Shown here piece by piece: positions 52,590-61,133 of a DNA stretch of 64,000 nt. The stretch comes from RUG12783 sp946409545 (lineage in GTDB: Bacteria > Bacillota_I > Bacilli_A > RF39 > UBA660). The notes below the pieces were generated by a model. The model did no database searches and had not been told where the DNA came from. It was given only the letters and a program-made list of their open reading frames with translations. The stretch covers positions 21,329 to 85,328 of the forward strand of contig CAMJWT010000005.1 in NCBI GenBank assembly GCA_946409545.1, read 5' to 3'. The position numbers were made by a program, and so were the translations under genes. Within the stretch, counting starts at the first letter, position 1; every line of letters begins with the position of its first letter.

Positions 52590-53333
52590 TTACTTTTTAG
52601 CGGTATCTTTACTGCTTTTTTGCTTATTATTAGGTCTTTTACGAGTTTTTTTCTTCTTTGGAGCCTTTAATTTTTCTTCATCAATGATCTCTTTTAATGA
52701 TTTATCTTCCGTTGTTACACGCTCTATTTCATAGAATTCTTCATTTTCTTTTAATACATAATATAAGCCATAACAAATCATTGTCATAAATACAGAAGAT
52801 AATAAATGTGTATATAGTAATTTAATAATATTATCAAAATCTAATTTATAATTAGTAACTAATAAATATATCGCACCATATAATAATGTAAAAATAAATA
52901 TACATAATATTGAACCAATACTTCTTTGTTCTTTCTCTTTAAAGTTTTCAAATAGATTAATTGTAATATAACTTAAAATACTAAAAGAAACTAAAGATGT
53001 AATAATATTTACAACATTTATTTCAAAGATACGACTTACTTCAATAGATAAATCGGCAACAATAGATTGATTACTTAAACTAGTTGCCAATAAATAAGGT
53101 ATTAAAATAAATAACTGTAAAATAAAGGCAGATATAATCGCATGTTTCGCTGTCTTTCTACCATATAAATCAACTAACATTATTACACATAATGAAATAA
53201 GTGGATATGTAATAAAACTAACTGGAAGTACAAAACTAGCAAAGTTAGTATACTTTAAACATAATAAATTAGTTATTATTAATAATACTGATACACTACT
53301 ACTAAAAAAAGTTCTTTTAAATTCTCTTGTCAT
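52590..53333 (-). CDS. VUT-family transporter (YhhQ-like), probable queuosine-precursor transporter
   Basis: 247 residues with about six membrane helices. The family pattern NLLCLKYTNFASFVLPVSFITYPLISLC...LVDLYGRKTAK is that of the VUT/YhhQ proteins (Asp and Gly-Arg-Lys near the second helix). A charged C-terminal tail (KKKTRKRPNNKQKSSKDTAKK) is extra. YhhQ imports queuosine precursors in E. coli; the window's Tgt would use such a precursor. The start follows TAGGAGTTTTAT. The function is inferred. Confidence 0.68.
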   Translation of the reverse strand: MTREFKRTFFSSSVSVLLIITNLLCLKYTNFASFVLPVSFITYPLISLCVIMLVDLYGRKTAKHAIISAFILQLFILIPYLLATSLSNQSIVADLSIEVSRIFEINVVNIITSLVSFSILSYITINLFENFKEKEQRSIGSILCIFIFTLLYGAIYLLVTNYKLDFDNIIKLLYTHLLSSVFMTMICYGLYYVLKENEEFYEIERVTTEDKSLKEIIDEEKLKAPKKKKTRKRPNNKQKSSKDTAKK

Positions 53334-53454
53334 ATAAAACTCCTATAATAAAATTATATAATTAAAAAATATTAAAGTAAAGAAATCTCTAAAAAAAGAT
53401 TGAGGAATAAATCTTTTTTTGATAGAATAAATTATATAATAAAGAGGTGTATTT

Positions 53455-53757
53455 ATGGATATCGTAATTATATTTGTAATTTTAATAGTAGCAGCATTAG
53501 TATTTAAAAGAGTTGACAATACAATTATTGCTTTTGGCTTAATTGACGTCTTCTTAAGAATCGTTAATTTTATTGGAAATAATACCACAAAAGCTATTAA
53601 TTCATTCATTAATAGATACTTACCATCTTCTATTGAAGCTGTTATAAGAAGCCATTCTAGTGGATCTTTAGAAACAATACTTATATGGTTATATGTTTTA
53701 TTAATGATGCTTTTCTGGTTCTATGTATTAAAAATGTTAATTCATAGATTACATTAG
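53455..53757 (+). CDS. Small membrane protein with two helices
   Basis: 100 residues: an N-terminal helix (1-17; MDIVIIFVILIVAALVF), a hydrophobic amphipathic middle (GLIDVFLRIVNFIGN) and a C-terminal helix (about 72-95; LETILIWLYVLLMMLFWFYVLKML). The start ATG follows AAGAGGTGTATTT. I do not recognise the family. The minus-strand reading of the same region lacks a ribosome site and is not coding. Confidence 0.7.
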   Translation: MDIVIIFVILIVAALVFKRVDNTIIAFGLIDVFLRIVNFIGNNTTKAINSFINRYLPSSIEAVIRSHSSGSLETILIWLYVLLMMLFWFYVLKMLIHRLH

Positions 53758-53777
53758 CGAAATTATTCGCTTTTTTT
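53755..53777 (+). terminator. Terminator after the two-helix membrane protein gene
   Basis: The hairpin AGCGAA/TTCGCT followed by seven T directly after the stop codon. Confidence 0.75.
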
Positions 53778-53826
53778 ATTGATTTATTTCTACACTATGA
53801 TATTATAAAATAGAGAGGTGATTATA

Positions 53827-54363
53827 ATGGTGTGTCCTAATTGTGGTAATCAAATTAATACAGTAAGTAATACATGTCCTTTCTGTAATACACCTTTACA
53901 ATACGATCAAGGGGTTTCGTATGAACAATATGATCAACAGCAACAACAAATGCAGCAACAAATGCAATATGATCAACAACAAATGCAATATGATCAAAAT
54001 TATTATCAACAACCTATGCCCACATATGTACAGCAAGCACCACCAGAAATTATAAAACCTAAAGATGGAATTAACATTGGTAGTTTGATTTTTAAAATCA
54101 TAGGATCATTAATTAGTTTCGCTATTCTTTGTATTGTTATCTTGTTCTTGACAACAAGACATATGTATTGTACACAAGGTTCAAAAAAAGTGTTAGTTCT
54201 ATATACCAATAGTAAACTACTTTATTGCTTATCTACTCCTAAAGAAGAGTGTGAAGGATTCAATAATGTTAAAGATTTAGGTAATGAAAGTAATATAAGT
54301 ACAATAATGGATTCTTTAAAAGAATATTACATTAAAGAAGGCGCAGATTGTAAATTAAGATAA
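53827..54363 (+). CDS. Zinc-ribbon, Gln-rich, membrane-anchored protein (178 aa)
   Basis: 178 residues from ATG 53827-53829, with GAGAGGTGAT upstream. Zinc ribbon CPNC/CPFC (first 22 residues), a Gln/Tyr/Met-rich linker (about 30-75; YDQQQQQMQQQMQYDQQ), one membrane helix (about 87-110) and a short exposed C-terminus of about 65 residues with a few Cys (CLSTPKEEC). The same design as the proteins at 4318, 8907, 10085 and 54430, and the C-terminal part is similar to that at 54430 (tail ending ADCKLR and TCTKG). The function is unknown. Confidence 0.78.
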   Translation: MVCPNCGNQINTVSNTCPFCNTPLQYDQGVSYEQYDQQQQQMQQQMQYDQQQMQYDQNYYQQPMPTYVQQAPPEIIKPKDGINIGSLIFKIIGSLISFAILCIVILFLTTRHMYCTQGSKKVLVLYTNSKLLYCLSTPKEECEGFNNVKDLGNESNISTIMDSLKEYYIKEGADCKLR

Positions 54364-54389
54364 AAAGACTTTAATAAGTCTTTTTTTTA
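54364..54389 (+). terminator. Terminator between the two zinc-ribbon genes
   Basis: The hairpin AAAGACTT/AAGTCTTT followed by eight T on the plus strand. Confidence 0.8.
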
Positions 54390-54429
54390 TGAAACAATCA
54401 TGTTATTCTTATAATAGAGGTGATAGATA

Positions 54430-54909
54430 ATGTGTCCAAATTGTGGAAATCCAGTTCAACCAGGAACAGCAGTGTGTCCATATTGTAATGCAGTGCTACA
54501 ACAAAATCAACCAATGCCACAACAACCTGCAATGAACCAAGTTCCAATGCAACAACCAATGGGTCCAGTTCCCGTTCAACCAATGAATGGCCCAATGCCA
54601 ATGTACAATCAACCTCCTAAAAAGAATAATACAGTTTTATTTATTGTTATAGGGGTTGTCGTTTTAATTGTTATTCTTGTTGTTGTCTTTTTATCAGGAA
54701 CTAAAAAGTTAAGTTGTAAAAAAGGCAGTGAATCAATTACAATTCGTTACACTGATGACAAAATCGTTGGTTGTGCTCATATTGGTGGTACAGCAAAATG
54801 TGACTTAGATCAACTTCAAGGTCTAGCAGCACAATATGGTGTTGATAAAGTTATTGATAGTTTAAACTCTGAATTATCTAACTTAGGATATACTTGTACA
54901 AAAGGATAA
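54430..54909 (+). CDS. Zinc-ribbon, Gln/Pro/Met-rich, membrane-anchored protein (159 aa)
   Basis: 159 residues. Zinc ribbon CPNC/CPYC (first 20 residues), linker of Gln-Pro-Met repeats (about 28-63), one helix (about 67-89; NTVLFIVIGVVVLIVILVVVFL) and an exposed region of about 70 residues with SCKKGSES...CAHIGGTAKCDLDQL...YTCTKG. The ATG follows AGAGGTGATAGATA. It is a paralogue of the gene just upstream; the exposed C-terminal parts are alignable by their Cys spacing. The function is unknown. Confidence 0.8.
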   Translation: MCPNCGNPVQPGTAVCPYCNAVLQQNQPMPQQPAMNQVPMQQPMGPVPVQPMNGPMPMYNQPPKKNNTVLFIVIGVVVLIVILVVVFLSGTKKLSCKKGSESITIRYTDDKIVGCAHIGGTAKCDLDQLQGLAAQYGVDKVIDSLNSELSNLGYTCTKG

Positions 54910-54937
54910 AAAAAAAGACTTTTAAGTCTTTTTTTTA
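54909..54937. terminator. Bidirectional terminator between the zinc-ribbon gene and the HerA-like ATPase
   Basis: The hairpin AAAAGACTT/AAGTCTTTT with T runs on both strands sits between convergent genes. Confidence 0.8.
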
Positions 54938-56686
54938 TTTTCCAAACCATTCAGATGAAATATTACATGAATCGCTTGATGGTGGTGGATCAGGCATATC
55001 AAGTCTAATCATTATTGGTACTTTAAAGGCACTACCAAATGCTAAACATGTACCAGGTTGTAATATTTTTAATTGTTTAGCAATATCTTCTGTAATATTA
55101 GGAATCATCTTTTGAATATATTCAATATCTTTATAATGAATTGTTCTAAAGATTATAAAATTAGAACATTGTGAAATACAAGTTTCTGATAATTCAGAAG
55201 GACGTTGAGATATTAATCCTAAAAGAATACCATATTTACGACCTTCTTTAGTAATACGATCAAAGATATTATAACCTAATGTATTAATATCATTATCGTT
55301 TTGAACATATCTATGAGCTTCTTCAAGAAGTAAATGAATTGGGAAACTTCCCCTATCCTTTAAATCTTTTTCATAATCGAAGAACATTTTAGAGAATATT
55401 TTAACTAATGTTTTAGCAAAACGGTCATCAACATAATTAATATTAAAGTTAACAATTTGCGAATTAACACCATTTGGCATTAATAAACTTTTTATATAAT
55501 TATCTCTTGTTATATATTGATTATATTCAAAATAATGATGATAATCACCATTCGCTAAAACATGGATTCTTACACGTAAAGTATTATATTCATCATAAAT
55601 ATGGTCACTTTTTAAAACACCTTCAGAAACAAGAGCAAAGCTAAAAGCATCATCTAAGTCACTTAAGGAATAAGTAACATATTCATCACTTACAACATCT
55701 CTTGTATCTGGTAAAACAAATTGATTAAAGAAAGAAATCAATAATTCCATTTCTGCAATCTTACCTGTTTTATCAATTAATAAACATTGTTTAAGATTTC
55801 TTGTATATCCAGGTTGATATATTAACGTATCAAGATTTAATTCATTTGTTCGATATACGGCAAGAACAGAAAATACTTGGTCTCTTATTTGACTTGCAGG
55901 TCTTCCACTTAATAATACATCAAGAATAGCTCTTGCAATAATATCATTTTTAAAAGCTTCAACATTAGCGCCAGTACTTTTAAATAAACGAACTAAACTT
56001 AAAGCTTTTTCAATTATTAATAATTGACTAGGTCTTTCAGCCTCTAAAAGTAAAGCTAAGTCATCAACACCTAATAACCAAGGAGGTATTCTAATTAATG
56101 AATCTTGAAATTCTAGGTTTGTTGAATAAGATGTAAAATTTAATCCTGGATGAATTCTTCCTAAGTTATTAAAAGCTTGATTATATTCACCATAAGCATC
56201 AAAGATACATAAATGCATATCTGATGGTGGTATATCTTTATGGAAAAGATTTTGAATTAATCTTGCAACACCACATGATTTACCACTACCTGTACTACCC
56301 AAGATACTAAAATGTTGACTAAAGAATTTATTTATACTAACTCCTACTGGAATATCATGAACAGGGTTCATACCTAAATAGAAATCTTTATCATCTTGAA
56401 AATTAACAATACTAATTACTAAAGGAATTTTATCTTTAGCCATTAAATATACTTGTGAATCAATATTTGGTCTATTAATAACACCAAATACAAATTCATT
56501 ATTAATGATTTCACCAATCATTTTGGCTTGCATATCATTACTTTTTACATTAACAACTTCAGCAACTAGTAGTTTATTACCACTACTTATTACTAAATAT
56601 TGGCTCATCAAATTACCTTGGTTAATATTCTCAAGTAGTTTAATATAAACATTACTATTATCTACTTCATACACACTACCAATCAT
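54935..56686 (-). CDS. HerA-like ATPase (DUF87 family)
   Basis: 583 residues. N-terminal HAS-barrel-like beta region (about 1-130; IGSVYEVDNSNVYIKL, LVISSGNKLLVAEVV), then the HerA/FtsK-type ATPase: Walker A GSTGSGKSCG (about 150), CIFDAYGEYNQAF, Walker B FPIHLLLEEAHRYV (about 450), and GILLGLISQRPSELSETCISQCSNFIIFR with an arginine-finger-like sensor. HerA proteins form hexameric DNA pumps in repair (with NurA) or in defence with SIR2- or nuclease-type partners. Here it starts 12 bases after an adenosine-deaminase-like gene and no NurA is visible. The role is uncertain. Confidence 0.88.
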   Translation of the reverse strand: MIGSVYEVDNSNVYIKLLENINQGNLMSQYLVISSGNKLLVAEVVNVKSNDMQAKMIGEIINNEFVFGVINRPNIDSQVYLMAKDKIPLVISIVNFQDDKDFYLGMNPVHDIPVGVSINKFFSQHFSILGSTGSGKSCGVARLIQNLFHKDIPPSDMHLCIFDAYGEYNQAFNNLGRIHPGLNFTSYSTNLEFQDSLIRIPPWLLGVDDLALLLEAERPSQLLIIEKALSLVRLFKSTGANVEAFKNDIIARAILDVLLSGRPASQIRDQVFSVLAVYRTNELNLDTLIYQPGYTRNLKQCLLIDKTGKIAEMELLISFFNQFVLPDTRDVVSDEYVTYSLSDLDDAFSFALVSEGVLKSDHIYDEYNTLRVRIHVLANGDYHHYFEYNQYITRDNYIKSLLMPNGVNSQIVNFNINYVDDRFAKTLVKIFSKMFFDYEKDLKDRGSFPIHLLLEEAHRYVQNDNDINTLGYNIFDRITKEGRKYGILLGLISQRPSELSETCISQCSNFIIFRTIHYKDIEYIQKMIPNITEDIAKQLKILQPGTCLAFGSAFKVPIMIRLDMPDPPPSSDSCNISSEWFGK

Positions 56687-56698
56687 TAAACCACCTTC

Positions 56699-57682
56699 TT
56701 ATTTAAATAACTTACTATACTTTTCTTTATCACTTTGAGACAAAAATGAACTATTAATAGCATTAAGATTCATCTTTTTAAAATCATCAATAGTGAAATT
56801 AAATGTATCACTTAACAATTTATATTCTTTTGATAAATTCATATTTGAAATTGTTCCACTATCAGTATTAACACATATATTAAAATCATTTTTTTCAAAG
56901 AAACTAATAGGATGTACTTTGATATTATCAACTTCATTCATCATAACATCATTTGATGGTGATAATTCAAGAAGTATTTTTTTATAATACAAAAATCTTA
57001 ATAAATCAATATCAAGAGTTGCCTTAATACCATTACTAATTCTTTTAGTATGAAGAACAAGCGCATTATATAAATCTTCAAGGCTTCTTCCAGCGTGAAT
57101 TGTATATGGAATCTTCTCAAGAGCTGCTAACTCAAATAGTTTCATATAATCTCTTAGAGGATATTGAACATCATCTCCAAGAATATCAAGAGCACAAACA
57201 CCATTATCTAAATACTTAAGAGTATATTTAAGAGTCTCAGCATTCATATATTGCGTTGCTCCTCTTAACATACACAAAATTAAATTAGTTTTTACTTTAG
57301 GATTACTATTTAATCCAGCTAAAACACTTTCGATTACTTCATCATATGTTAAACCTTTTTCTAAGTGTAACATTGGTGTTAATCTAATTTCAGCATAAAT
57401 AACATTCTCTTTAGCAAGACGATCTACTAAATCACGACTTACAAGATATAAGTTTTCTTTTGTCTGTAATAGATTATTAATAAAATCTGTCTTATTAGTA
57501 AAATCAAAACTATTAACTTTCCCTCTAGCAATTACTTTATTCTCTACTTCTTCTCTTGATAATCCTGATAATTTCGTTAACATATCAATTGAAATAGAGC
57601 CTGTTAAATGAAGATGCAATTCAACTTTAGGAAACTCTTCAAATTCATTTGCCGTAGGAAGACTATCTAATACATTCTGCAT
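56699..57682 (-). CDS. Adenosine-deaminase-like metallohydrolase lacking catalytic residues
   Basis: 327 residues, the size and order of adenosine deaminase. Zinc ligands are kept: HLHL (His23, His25), HAG (His196), NTD (Asp274). Three catalytic positions differ from active ADA: the Glu after HAG is Arg199 (HAGRSL), the His of RIGHG is Asn217 (RISNG), and the second Asp of NTDD is Ser275. LDGA in the first motif also reads LTGS. It is therefore unlikely to deaminate adenosine by the usual mechanism. A binder, a different hydrolase, or a partner of the adjacent HerA-like ATPase are alternatives. The start follows AGGTGATAGT. Confidence 0.8.
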   Translation of the reverse strand: MQNVLDSLPTANEFEEFPKVELHLHLTGSISIDMLTKLSGLSREEVENKVIARGKVNSFDFTNKTDFINNLLQTKENLYLVSRDLVDRLAKENVIYAEIRLTPMLHLEKGLTYDEVIESVLAGLNSNPKVKTNLILCMLRGATQYMNAETLKYTLKYLDNGVCALDILGDDVQYPLRDYMKLFELAALEKIPYTIHAGRSLEDLYNALVLHTKRISNGIKATLDIDLLRFLYYKKILLELSPSNDVMMNEVDNIKVHPISFFEKNDFNICVNTDSGTISNMNLSKEYKLLSDTFNFTIDDFKKMNLNAINSSFLSQSDKEKYSKLFK

Positions 57683-57713
57683 ACTATCACCTATTATAAT
57701 TATATAATAATAT

Positions 57714-57742
57714 ATAAAAAAAGTGAATTATAAATTCACTTC
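57714..57742 (-). terminator. Terminator upstream of the HerA/ADA-like unit
   Basis: The hairpin AAGTGAATT/AATTCACTT with T-rich tail overlaps the stop codon region of the gene at 57745. Confidence 0.7.
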
Positions 57743-57744
57743 TT

Positions 57745-58506
57745 CTATACTTCTTTACTCTTATCTAAGTTATATATTCTAACTCTTAACTCATTATATT
57801 TTTTTAATGTAGCATCAGTATCAATATATAATTTATCATCTTTAACATACCAACTACTATTTGAACTAGATAAAATATCAATTAATTCATATAAGTAGTC
57901 TTGTTTTTCTTGATTATTTTCCTTAAATTCTTTAATATTTTCTAAAGTCTTTTTATCTTCAGGTAAAATCATTAATTCTTTATAAAGATTATAATTATGA
58001 TTACTTACTTTATTTTTATCTAAGTAAGATAAAATCTTCTTTTCATCAAACATTTCAATCATCTTATCAATATTTTCAATAAATTCTTTATTTTTTTCTT
58101 GAAAATCTTTTTTTACATTTTTTAACTTTTTACGATTTTCATTTAGATAACTAGGTGTTAAAAGATTAGCAAGAGCATCACTTCTTGTTTGATCAACAAT
58201 ATCTTTATAAGCAAAATAATCTTTGTAATAATTCTTAATAGCACGCTCTACTTCTTTTAATTCACCACTAGCTTTTATCTCATCATTAACTTCTTCTGTT
58301 TCATTAATTTTATTTAATTCATCACGAACTACTTTTTCTTTAGAAAGACGATTAATATAAAATAATCCAATAATAATTAGTATAACAAAAACAATTGTAC
58401 CAATGATAAGAAAATCTTTTTTATAATTTCTTTTCTTTTCAATAATATCAATTAATTCTTGATCATTTTTATTTATTTTTTTCTTTTTTTCTTTTTGTTT
58501 ATTCAT
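57745..58506 (-). CDS. Membrane-anchored coiled-coil protein of unknown function
   Basis: 253 residues: a strongly basic N-terminus (NKQKEKKKKINKNDQE), one membrane helix (about 31-50; FLIIGTIVFVILIIIGLFYI) and a long helical, charged exposed region with coiled-coil spacing (VVRDELNKINETEEVNDEIKAS and FQEKNKEFIENIDKMIEM). I do not recognise the family. The ATG at 58504-58506 follows TTGAGGTCGTA. Last gene before the terminator at 57714. Confidence 0.65.
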   Translation of the reverse strand: MNKQKEKKKKINKNDQELIDIIEKKRNYKKDFLIIGTIVFVILIIIGLFYINRLSKEKVVRDELNKINETEEVNDEIKASGELKEVERAIKNYYKDYFAYKDIVDQTRSDALANLLTPSYLNENRKKLKNVKKDFQEKNKEFIENIDKMIEMFDEKKILSYLDKNKVSNHNYNLYKELMILPEDKKTLENIKEFKENNQEKQDYLYELIDILSSSNSSWYVKDDKLYIDTDATLKKYNELRVRIYNLDKSKEV

Positions 58507-58554
58507 TACGACCTCAAAGGTAAATTATAATACAAGTTGAGTTTTAATGCAAAT

Positions 58555-59163
58555 TTAGTCATCAAACTTAATCCCTAAAAGGGATACAAGACATTCACTT
58601 TGAAAACGACTAATAATCATTCCTTTAATACTATTGGTATCAAAATCACAATTATTAATATTACAAGTAGAAAAGTTAATATTATTAAGTTTAGTATTAT
58701 TAAATTCACTTTTATGAAAATCAACATTAGATAAATATATCTTATTTAATTCACATTCAATAAAACTAGATTCATCTAGTTTAGAATCATTTATATATAA
58801 TTCTTTTATTTTAGAACCACTAAAATTACAATATGAACATATTGAACTATCTATTTGCAAATAATTAATATCTGCATCACAAAAAGTTGTACCAATTAAT
58901 TTACAATTTTTAAAGATACATCTTGTAAAAATCATATTATCAAAATTCTTATTAGCAATTATACAATCTTCAAAAATAGTATCTATAAATTCGACATCAG
59001 AAAAAGATACATTAGTAAAATCAATTTTCTTAAAAGAACATTCGTCTATTTTAAGATCTTTAATCGTAATATTCGGACTTTCATCAAGATATTCACAATT
59101 ATTAAAGGTACTTGATTCTGTTAATTTATCAGGTTCTAAATATTTAATTTTTAATTTAAACAT
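58555..59163 (-). CDS. Pentapeptide-repeat protein
   Basis: 202 residues from ATG 59161-59163 (AAGGAGAAAAT upstream; a longer reading to 59214 overlaps the PAP2 gene). From about residue 20 the sequence is a right-handed beta-helix of pentapeptide repeats, with central Phe or Leu every fifth residue (CSFKKIDFTNVSFSDVEF, DTIFEDC and NFDNMIFTRCIFKNC). It also carries many Cys. Role unknown; such proteins can mimic DNA and act on gyrase (Qnr/MfpA-type) or serve as scaffolds. Starts within the end of the PAP2 gene. Confidence 0.85.
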   Translation of the reverse strand: MFKLKIKYLEPDKLTESSTFNNCEYLDESPNITIKDLKIDECSFKKIDFTNVSFSDVEFIDTIFEDCIIANKNFDNMIFTRCIFKNCKLIGTTFCDADINYLQIDSSICSYCNFSGSKIKELYINDSKLDESSFIECELNKIYLSNVDFHKSEFNNTKLNNINFSTCNINNCDFDTNSIKGMIISRFQSECLVSLLGIKFDD

Positions 59164-59740
59164 ATTTTCTCCTTTTGGCAACATATATAAATAATAATAA
59201 ATAACCTGTTCCAAAGAAATAAGCTCCTATGACATCTGTGAAATAATGAACACCTAGGAAAATTCTTGATAAACCAACTAAGAAAATTAATATTGATAAT
59301 AAACTAATAATTAATTTTTTATACTTACCATGATAGTTTTTATTAATAAGATATATTAATAAACCATAAAAAATAAAACTAATCATGGTATGACCAGAAG
59401 GAAATGAATAAGTCTGTAAATCAATAGTTTTCCATATTGGTCGATCTCTCATAATTGTTACTTTTAATATATTATTAAGAGCCGTTGCTAATAATAAATT
59501 AGTAATAATTGCAATATTCGTTTTTTTATTAAAAGTTAATAAACATATTAAAGTAAAGAAAACAAAAACAAACCATTCACCAAAAGTTGTAATAAGAATC
59601 ATAATCCCTCTAATAGAAAGTTTTTGTAAAAAATCAAAAATATTCTTTTCAAAAGATAAATCACATGTTTTAACAATAATGGTTGTTGCAATAAATAAAA
59701 TAAAACTAATTATTATTCCCAATAAATAACTTTTTTTCAT
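59156..59740 (-). CDS. PAP2-family membrane phosphatase
   Basis: 194 residues from the second of two adjacent ATGs (59738-59740; GAGGTAG spacing favours it). About six helices. Phosphatase motifs: KVTIMRDRPIWKT (KxxxxxxRP), YSFPSGHTM (PSGH, His about 118) and SRIFLGVHYFTDV (SRxxxxxHxxxD). These form the lipid-phosphate phosphatase site facing outward, e.g. undecaprenyl-pyrophosphate or phosphatidic acid phosphatase. It overlaps the folate gene by 35 bases and the pentapeptide gene by eight. Confidence 0.88.
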   Translation of the reverse strand: MKKSYLLGIIISFILFIATTIIVKTCDLSFEKNIFDFLQKLSIRGIMILITTFGEWFVFVFFTLICLLTFNKKTNIAIITNLLLATALNNILKVTIMRDRPIWKTIDLQTYSFPSGHTMISFIFYGLLIYLINKNYHGKYKKLIISLLSILIFLVGLSRIFLGVHYFTDVIGAYFFGTGYLLLFIYVAKRRKYV

Positions 59741-60266
59741 CATCTACCTCATCAGTTATAATTAAATTCATCTTAATATCATTCTTTTCAACTGGAAGAC
59801 TTGTTGTTAATTGTTCTTGAAAACAAATACCTATTTTATAAGTATCAATATTCTTTAAATAATTATCATAATATCCTCTTCCATATCCAAGACGATTATT
59901 ATCTTTATCAAAAGCAAGACCAGGAATAACCATTAAATCAAAGTTACTACCTACTTCACCAGAAATAGGTTCCATAACCCCAAAACTATTTTTTTGATAC
60001 TCCGTATTTTCATTAATTAAAATAAATTTCATTTTTTTATCATTAATTATTTTAGGAAGATATATTCTCTTACCAAGTAATAAACTTTCATTAATTAATT
60101 CTTTAGTATCTACTTCACTTCTCATACTATAATATAATGCAATATCAATACTTTTTTTATAAACTTCTAAGTTCATTATTCTTCTCTTGATAATTAAAGA
60201 TTTTTCATAACGGTTATCTAAATTATCACGAAGATAAGTAAATTCTTGTCTTAATTCTTTTTTCAT
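59706..60266 (-). CDS. 5-formyltetrahydrofolate cyclo-ligase
   Basis: 186 residues. Motifs: KKELRQEFTYLRDNL at the start, ALYYSMRSEVDTKELI, IYLPKI, and the MTHFS signature VIPGLAFDKDNNRLGYGRGYYDNYL (nucleotide and folate site). It converts 5-formyl-THF to 5,10-methenyl-THF with ATP. The ribosome site is weak (TTTTATTAGTAT), the stop region overlaps the PAP2 gene by 35 bases. Confidence 0.93.
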   Translation of the reverse strand: MKKELRQEFTYLRDNLDNRYEKSLIIKRRIMNLEVYKKSIDIALYYSMRSEVDTKELINESLLLGKRIYLPKIINDKKMKFILINENTEYQKNSFGVMEPISGEVGSNFDLMVIPGLAFDKDNNRLGYGRGYYDNYLKNIDTYKIGICFQEQLTTSLPVEKNDIKMNLIITDEVDDEKKLFIGNNN

Positions 60267-60274
60267 ATACTAAT

Positions 60275-60294
60275 AAAAGGCCTAAAAGCCTTTT
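60275..60294 (-). terminator. Weak terminator-like hairpin at the end of the gene at 60282
   Basis: The hairpin AAAAGGC/GCCTTTT with only a short T run on the minus strand; may allow read-through into the folate gene. Confidence 0.45.
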
Positions 60295-61046
60295 ATCTCC
60301 TCTACTATTTTTAATGTATTAATATTAAATACTAAAAGATATGTATTATTATCACGATATTCGGTAAATATTACATTAATATGATTATCTTGATTTAAAA
60401 ACATTGGTAAATCTATACGACAATTATCTTTATCAATAGTCTTTAAATAAAAACTATCAGTTCGATTAATATCTTTCTTTTGTTCACTATCTTTATTTAT
60501 TAATTCTTCTAAATAAGCTTCATATATCTTAACTAATAAACCATGATAATCACTTTCTTTAATTTCTTTATATTCTAGTAAATAATGATTATCTAATATC
60601 TTCTTTTCTTTAATATCAAAATTGTATGTTAAATAATTAACAATACCATTATTATCACTAACTTTAATAACAACTGATATTATATTATTATTTTCAAAGT
60701 ATGTATAATCAATATTAAATTTCTTTTCATCATCATAATAACTTGTTAAATCATCATTGATTTTATCATTTAATCCTTCTATTTCGGGATTTTTAATAGT
60801 AGGGATTTTAATTGTTACATCATAGTCATCATGTAAAATATTTTCATTAACACTTGATTCAATTATTAGTTCATCCTCTTTTTCTTCTGGTTCATTTTCT
60901 TTTTCTTCTTTTTGAGGTTCTGCTGGAACTTCTTCTTTATTTTCAAAATAATTATGATAAATATAGTAACCACCAAAACCTAGTGAACCAAGGATTAATA
61001 AAACAACCAATGTAACAATAATATTATATTTTCTTGCAGATATCAT
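60282..61046 (-). CDS. Membrane-anchored protein, possible RsiV/DUF3298-like
   Basis: 254 residues from ATG 61044-61046, GGAGG six bases upstream (a GTG four codons earlier overlaps that site). One membrane helix (about 9-29), an acidic Glu/Pro linker (about 35-60), then an exposed domain with IKIPTIKNPEIEGLNDKINDDLTSYYDD and VNYLTYNFDIKEKKILDNHYLL, a pattern reminiscent of DUF3298/DUF4163 (RsiV, lysozyme-sensing anti-sigma) folds. This is weak evidence. The ribosome site decides the start. Confidence 0.6.
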   Translation of the reverse strand: MISARKYNIIVTLVVLLILGSLGFGGYYIYHNYFENKEEVPAEPQKEEKENEPEEKEDELIIESSVNENILHDDYDVTIKIPTIKNPEIEGLNDKINDDLTSYYDDEKKFNIDYTYFENNNIISVVIKVSDNNGIVNYLTYNFDIKEKKILDNHYLLEYKEIKESDYHGLLVKIYEAYLEELINKDSEQKKDINRTDSFYLKTIDKDNCRIDLPMFLNQDNHINVIFTEYRDNNTYLLVFNINTLKIVEEIKGF

Positions 61047-61133
61047 TATAGCCTCCACTTATAATTGTAAATAAAGATTATCAATTTTGTTACAACAAAT
61101 TACACTGTTTTACAAATGTTTACAAAATAATAA

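Noticed and set aside
53370..53430. Hairpin with T run between the divergent genes at 53333 and 53455
   Set aside because: No gene ends there on the matching strand, so a terminator call cannot be supported; it may be a relic or chance A/T-rich pairing.
53343..53609. Minus-strand 88-residue reading frame opposite the small membrane protein
   Set aside because: It has no ribosome site. The plus-strand gene at 53455-53757 has AAGAGGTG upstream and two clear membrane helices.
54935..57682. RADAR antiphage system (RdrA/RdrB)
   Set aside because: The ATPase is HerA-like and the deaminase-like protein is only 327 residues and lacks catalytic residues, so it is not canonical RADAR. It is kept only as a loose analogy.
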